Shown piece by piece: positions 5,493 through 8,480 of a stretch of 8,480 nucleotides of DNA. Origin of the DNA: JAHFHB01 sp964393875 (GTDB lineage Bacteria; Omnitrophota; Omnitrophia; Omnitrophales; Aquincolibacteriaceae); NCBI GenBank assembly GCA_964393875.1, contig CAYMUZ010000061.1:1-8480 (forward strand), read 5' to 3'. Under the pieces are notes generated by a model. It searched no databases. It worked only from the letters and a program-made list of their open reading frames with translations, and was not told where the DNA came from. The number at the start of each line of letters is the position of its first letter. Positions within the stretch are counted from its first letter, which is position 1. The translations under genes and the position numbers were made by a program.

Positions 5493-5692
5493 CGTCTGGC
5501 GAGCGTTACTTTGTAGTCGTCTTCCGGACGACCCAACGAGACATGCCCTTCGCGAGCCAGCCAGCCGAGGCTCATGAGCAAAAGATCACGGGGTTTTGCG
5601 ACACGGCGAATGAGCTGATCGAGGGTTGCGCTTCCATTTTTATCGAGGTAGTTCCAAATATCGCCGGCAGTGATACCAATTTCGGTGATCAT
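5489..5692 (-). CDS. Small winged helix-turn-helix protein, DUF2582 type
   Basis: A 67-residue protein consisting of one winged-helix domain. Residues 7-18 form the first helix (I-T-A-G-D-I-W-N-Y-L). S-A-T-L-D-Q-L (21-27) and P-R-D-L-L-L-M-S-L-G-W-L-A-R-E-G (34-49) form the helix-turn-helix. H-V-S-L-G (50-54) to Y-K-V-T-L (60-64) is the wing. This matches the family annotated as DUF2582, whose cellular role is not established; DNA or protein binding is possible. The ATG at 5692 has AAGGAG 7 nt upstream and a sigma70-like promoter. It is joined to cutA by a 4-nt overlap and lies 135 bp after uvrA on the same strand. Confidence 0.85.
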   Translation of the reverse strand: MITEIGITAGDIWNYLDKNGSATLDQLIRRVAKPRDLLLMSLGWLAREGHVSLGRPEDDYKVTLARR

Positions 5693-5699
5693 GGTTAAA

Positions 5700-5705
5700 C
5701 TCCTT
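5700..5705 (-). promoter_or_regulatory. Ribosome binding site of the winged-helix gene
   Basis: The minus strand reads AAGGAG, 7 nt before the ATG at 5692. It is the only strong site for the winged-helix/cutA pair and so probably sets expression of both. Confidence 0.8.
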
Positions 5706-5770
5706 AAGGTGCTTCCGTGGGACAGCGCAACGACATTGTTTTGATGAGAACTGGCAAAACCTCTATTTGG

Positions 5771-5800
5771 AATATAGCAGATGAACCGGCAAATTGTCTA
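5771..5800 (-). promoter_or_regulatory. Promoter of the winged-helix/cutA pair
   Basis: TAGACA (5800-5795) and TATATT (5776-5771) are separated by 18 bp on the minus strand, each matching five of six consensus positions. The expected start near 5764 gives a leader of about 70 nt. The promoter sits in the 135-bp gap after uvrA, so the pair can be made independently. No terminator is seen in the gap, so read-through from uvrA is also possible. Confidence 0.55.
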
Positions 5801-5827
5801 GAAGCGGTTTCAGAAGCCACCGTAACT

Positions 5828-8480
5828 CTACCGGAGATACCGACCCGTATACGACTTCGGAATCTGCGCCACCTCTTCAGGAGAACCGCAGGCCACGAGC
5901 TGGCCGCCGCCAGAGCCACCCTCGGGGCCAAGGTCAATCAGGTAATCGGCCGAGCGAATGACGTCAAGATTATGCTCAATGACAACCACCGTATTGCCTT
6001 GGTCACGTAATTTTAAAAGGGCGCACAGCAAATTTTCGATGTCGGCAAAATGTAATCCGGTCGTGGGCTCATCGAGCAGATAGAGAGTTTTACCAGTTGA
6101 TTTTTTGCTAAGTTCCGAAGCCAGCTTGATGCGCTGCGCTTCTCCGCCCGAGAGCGTCGTCGAAGATTGCCCAAGGGTTAGATACCCTAGCCCAATGGCT
6201 TTGAGCAGTTCAAGTTTTTCGCGAATGGCCGCAAAGCCTGAGAAAAATTCAATGGCATCTTCCACGGAAAGATCTAAGACTTCCGCAATGTTTTTTCCTC
6301 TACAACGGACTTCCAACGTTGGCTCGTTGTAGCGCTGACCCCGGCAGTCTTCGCAAATGACGAGCATGTCGGGCATGAAACTCATCTCAAGTCTTTCAGA
6401 ACCTTCCCCCCGACATTTTTCACAACGGCCGCCTTTTAGATTGAAACTAAAGCGCGACTGCGTATAACGACGAGCACGAGACTCCGCCATTTCGCTGAAT
6501 AATTTTCGGATAAACCCAAAAAGATCCGTGTAGGTTGCCGGATTGGAGCGCGGTGTACGACCGATAGGCGACTGATCGATCTCAATCACTTTATCGATTC
6601 GCTCGGCGTGCTCCAGCTTTTTAAAGCGGCCAACGCGGTAATCTGTTTTCCAGATGCGGTTATGGAGTTCCCGGTAAAGTGTGTCATGCACCAGAGTGCT
6701 CTTGCCCGAGCCTGAAACACCGGTGACACAAATAAAAAGCCCCAACGGAAATTTCACGTCGATATTTTTTAGATTGTGTTCACTGCAGCCTCGCAAAACA
6801 AGGGCCTCTGCGCCGACGTAAGGTTTGCGGCGGCTGGAAATTGAGACTGAGAGTTCGCCGCTCAAATATTTGATCGTCAGCGAGTGTTTATCTTTAGGGG
6901 CCGCCAGCAAGTCTTTGACCGTTCCGGCCGCCATAACCTCCCCGCCATGCCGGCCTGCAGCCGGGCCAAGGTCAATCAGATAATCTGCGCGGCGCATCGT
7001 CTCGTCGTCGTGTTCGACCACAATGACCGTATTTTTCATGTCGCGCAGGTGCTCGAGCGCTGCCAGCAGGCGGGCATTATCACGGGGATGAAGTCCGATG
7101 CTGGGCTCATCCAGCACATAAAGCACCCCCGTAAGCCCCACACCGATTTGCGACGCCAAACGAATACGCTGCAGCTCGCCGCCGGCAAGTGTGGCTACAC
7201 TACGATCCAGTGTCAGGTAGCCCAGCCCCACTTCGCTTAAAAAACGCAGTCGCTCCCGAATCTCTTTCAAAATAGGCTGGGTCACAGGCCCAAGCGCCGG
7301 TGAAAAAGACAACTTCTCAAAAAAAGGCACCGCCGCCTCCACCGCAAGAGCAGTCACTTCAGTAATCGGCTGTCCGCTAATTTTCACGCCGAGCGCCGTT
7401 TTCCCAAGTCTCTTTCCATGACATTCGCCGCAAACATCCTCTCGTAAAAACTTGCGGACTTTGCGTTTGATTTCTTCAGACGAGGTTTCGTGGAAAAGCC
7501 GCTCCAGCTCTTCAATCAACCCGGAAATATCCGGACAGCCCCACAGAAAGGCCTCACGCGCTTCCTCAGGCCACTCGTTGTAGGGAAGGTTCCATTCAAA
7601 ACAAAATTTCTTCGTAAGATCGTGAAGCAGATCCTCGATAAAATATTTATTAAACGAGAAAAAGATTTCTTCACTCAGCGCCCCGCCCAAAAGGGGTTTA
7701 GCCGCATCACGAATCAATCCTTTTTTTTCAATCTGGGCCAGTTTGCCAAGCCCGCGACAGCGCGGACAGGCTCCATACGGGCTATTGAAAGAAAAAATAT
7801 TTGGCACAAGCTCGGGATAGCTGACACCACAATCAGGACAATTGTGCCGTGTCGAAAAAAAATGCGTTTCGGCCTTGCGCGTCTCATCCGGCGGGACGTC
7901 TTCGACAAGCACCGCACCCTGCGCGAGCGCTGTTGCTTTTTCGAGTGAAGATTCCAAAGAAGTCCGGTTCTGAGCTCTCACTTTAAGGTGGTCGACCAGA
8001 ATGTCAATGTCATGCCGCTGAGTCTTGTGCAGTTTCATATCGGGCTTAAGCGCAACCATTCGTTTATCAATTCGTGCCCGGGAGAATCCCTTTTTTAAGA
8101 CATCCTCAAATAATTTCTGGTATTCCCCCTTGCGGCCACGCACACACGGTGCAAACACACGCACTTCACGGCCCTCAAAAGTCGATATCACCTCTCGCGT
8201 AATCTCAGGCAAAGTACGCGCTGAAAGCGCGCGGCCGCATTCATGGCAAGAGGCCTCCCCGGCTTTAGCATATAAAAGACGCAAATAATCGTAAACTTCA
8301 GTGACCGTAGCCACGGTCGATCGCGGGTTGTGCGTAATCTGCCGCTGTTGGATCGAAATGCTTGGGGAAAGGCCGCCAATGTAATCCACTTCAGGCTTCT
8401 TTAGTTTCTCAAGAAATTGGCGGGCATAAGAGGAAAGGCTTTCAAGATAGCGGCGCTGGCCTTCGGCGTAAATGGTGTCA
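5828..8480 (-). CDS. uvrA: UvrA, excinuclease ABC subunit A (N-terminus beyond the window)
   Basis: The frame stays open to base 8480; the visible 883 residues begin at the D-T-I-Y-A-E-G-Q-R-R-Y block, about 40 residues into a normal UvrA, so the first Walker A motif lies outside. UvrA dimers find bulky DNA lesions and load UvrB in nucleotide excision repair. Visible in the fragment: zinc-module cysteines C-P-D-C (214-217) and C-P-R-C (238-241); C-G-E-C (350-353); first-domain signature L-A-G-G-E (431-435) and Walker B with L-D-E-P (456-459); second-domain Walker A G-V-S-G-S-G-K-S (587-594); second zinc module C-E-K-C (686-689) and C-E-D-C (709-712); signature L-S-G-G-E (776-780); and L-L-D-E-P (801-805). 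All second-site motifs are intact. The TAG stop is at 5830-5828. The only oddity is Ala for Ser in the first signature. A GTG at 8389 is an internal codon, not the start. Confidence 0.98.
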   Translation of the reverse strand, partial: DTIYAEGQRRYLESLSSYARQFLEKLKKPEVDYIGGLSPSISIQQRQITHNPRSTVATVTEVYDYLRLLYAKAGEASCHECGRALSARTLPEITREVISTFEGREVRVFAPCVRGRKGEYQKLFEDVLKKGFSRARIDKRMVALKPDMKLHKTQRHDIDILVDHLKVRAQNRTSLESSLEKATALAQGAVLVEDVPPDETRKAETHFFSTRHNCPDCGVSYPELVPNIFSFNSPYGACPRCRGLGKLAQIEKKGLIRDAAKPLLGGALSEEIFFSFNKYFIEDLLHDLTKKFCFEWNLPYNEWPEEAREAFLWGCPDISGLIEELERLFHETSSEEIKRKVRKFLREDVCGECHGKRLGKTALGVKISGQPITEVTALAVEAAVPFFEKLSFSPALGPVTQPILKEIRERLRFLSEVGLGYLTLDRSVATLAGGELQRIRLASQIGVGLTGVLYVLDEPSIGLHPRDNARLLAALEHLRDMKNTVIVVEHDDETMRRADYLIDLGPAAGRHGGEVMAAGTVKDLLAAPKDKHSLTIKYLSGELSVSISSRRKPYVGAEALVLRGCSEHNLKNIDVKFPLGLFICVTGVSGSGKSTLVHDTLYRELHNRIWKTDYRVGRFKKLEHAERIDKVIEIDQSPIGRTPRSNPATYTDLFGFIRKLFSEMAESRARRYTQSRFSFNLKGGRCEKCRGEGSERLEMSFMPDMLVICEDCRGQRYNEPTLEVRCRGKNIAEVLDLSVEDAIEFFSGFAAIREKLELLKAIGLGYLTLGQSSTTLSGGEAQRIKLASELSKKSTGKTLYLLDEPTTGLHFADIENLLCALLKLRDQGNTVVVIEHNLDVIRSADYLIDLGPEGGSGGGQLVACGSPEEVAQIPKSYTGRYLR

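Noticed and set aside
7490..7948. 152-codon plus-strand open frame
   Set aside because: It lies wholly antisense to uvrA, whose frame is clearly coding with conserved motifs on both sides; the translation shows no family features.
1..8480. CRISPR arrays, insertion sequences, integrase or attachment sites
   Set aside because: No regularly spaced repeats, transposase or integrase coding, or tRNA-associated direct repeats were found on either strand.

Overview
The window is a bacterial chromosomal segment of mixed, moderately GC-rich composition. It carries one very large secreted-protein gene and several small housekeeping or regulatory genes. The organism cannot be fixed from sequence alone. 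From memory, the N-terminal part of the giant protein (an I-Q-D-A-H block, an L-E-G-A-V-G block, then a G-G-F-H-T-E-G block) resembles very long exported proteins seen in Candidatus Omnitrophota and related uncultured lineages. Omnitrophota or a PVC-like relative is therefore my best guess, held with moderate to low confidence.

Layout from left to right. Positions 1-3742, minus strand: one uninterrupted reading frame of at least 1,247 codons. It starts with a signal peptide and runs off the left edge with no stop. Positions 3743-4128: a 386-bp gap with no convincing gene but dense RNA-like structure (a strong GC-rich terminator hairpin, a long multi-segment hairpin, near-identical 14-bp direct repeats and a 9-bp inverted repeat 68 bp apart). 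Positions 4129-4443, minus: a small exported ComEA-type helix-hairpin-helix DNA-binding protein. Positions 4444-4599: an AT-rich divergent promoter region with symmetrical CATAT-type half-sites. Positions 4600-5157, plus: a regulator with an N-terminal XRE helix-turn-helix and a C-terminal cupin domain, probably made from a leaderless or nearly leaderless mRNA. Positions 5154-5492 and 5489-5692, minus: cutA and a small winged-helix protein (DUF2582 type), translationally coupled. Positions 5828-8480, minus: uvrA without its first 40 or so codons, which lie beyond the right edge.

Transcription units. On the minus strand, uvrA is followed after 135 bp by the winged-helix gene and cutA. That pair has its own plausible sigma70-type promoter and may also be reached by read-through, since no terminator is visible after uvrA. 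cutA converges on the regulator gene and their stop codons overlap at a TTAA. The regulator and comEA diverge from a shared control region, so the regulator may control both itself and comEA. comEA is followed by a strong hairpin terminator, and the giant gene then has its own weak promoter and ribosome binding site.

The two most notable items are the giant exported protein, whose N-terminal half looks like a divergent member of the TIKI/TraB/EreA/ChaN superfamily and whose C-terminal 700 or more residues I cannot assign, and the structured gap at 3743-4128, which could encode or terminate small RNAs.
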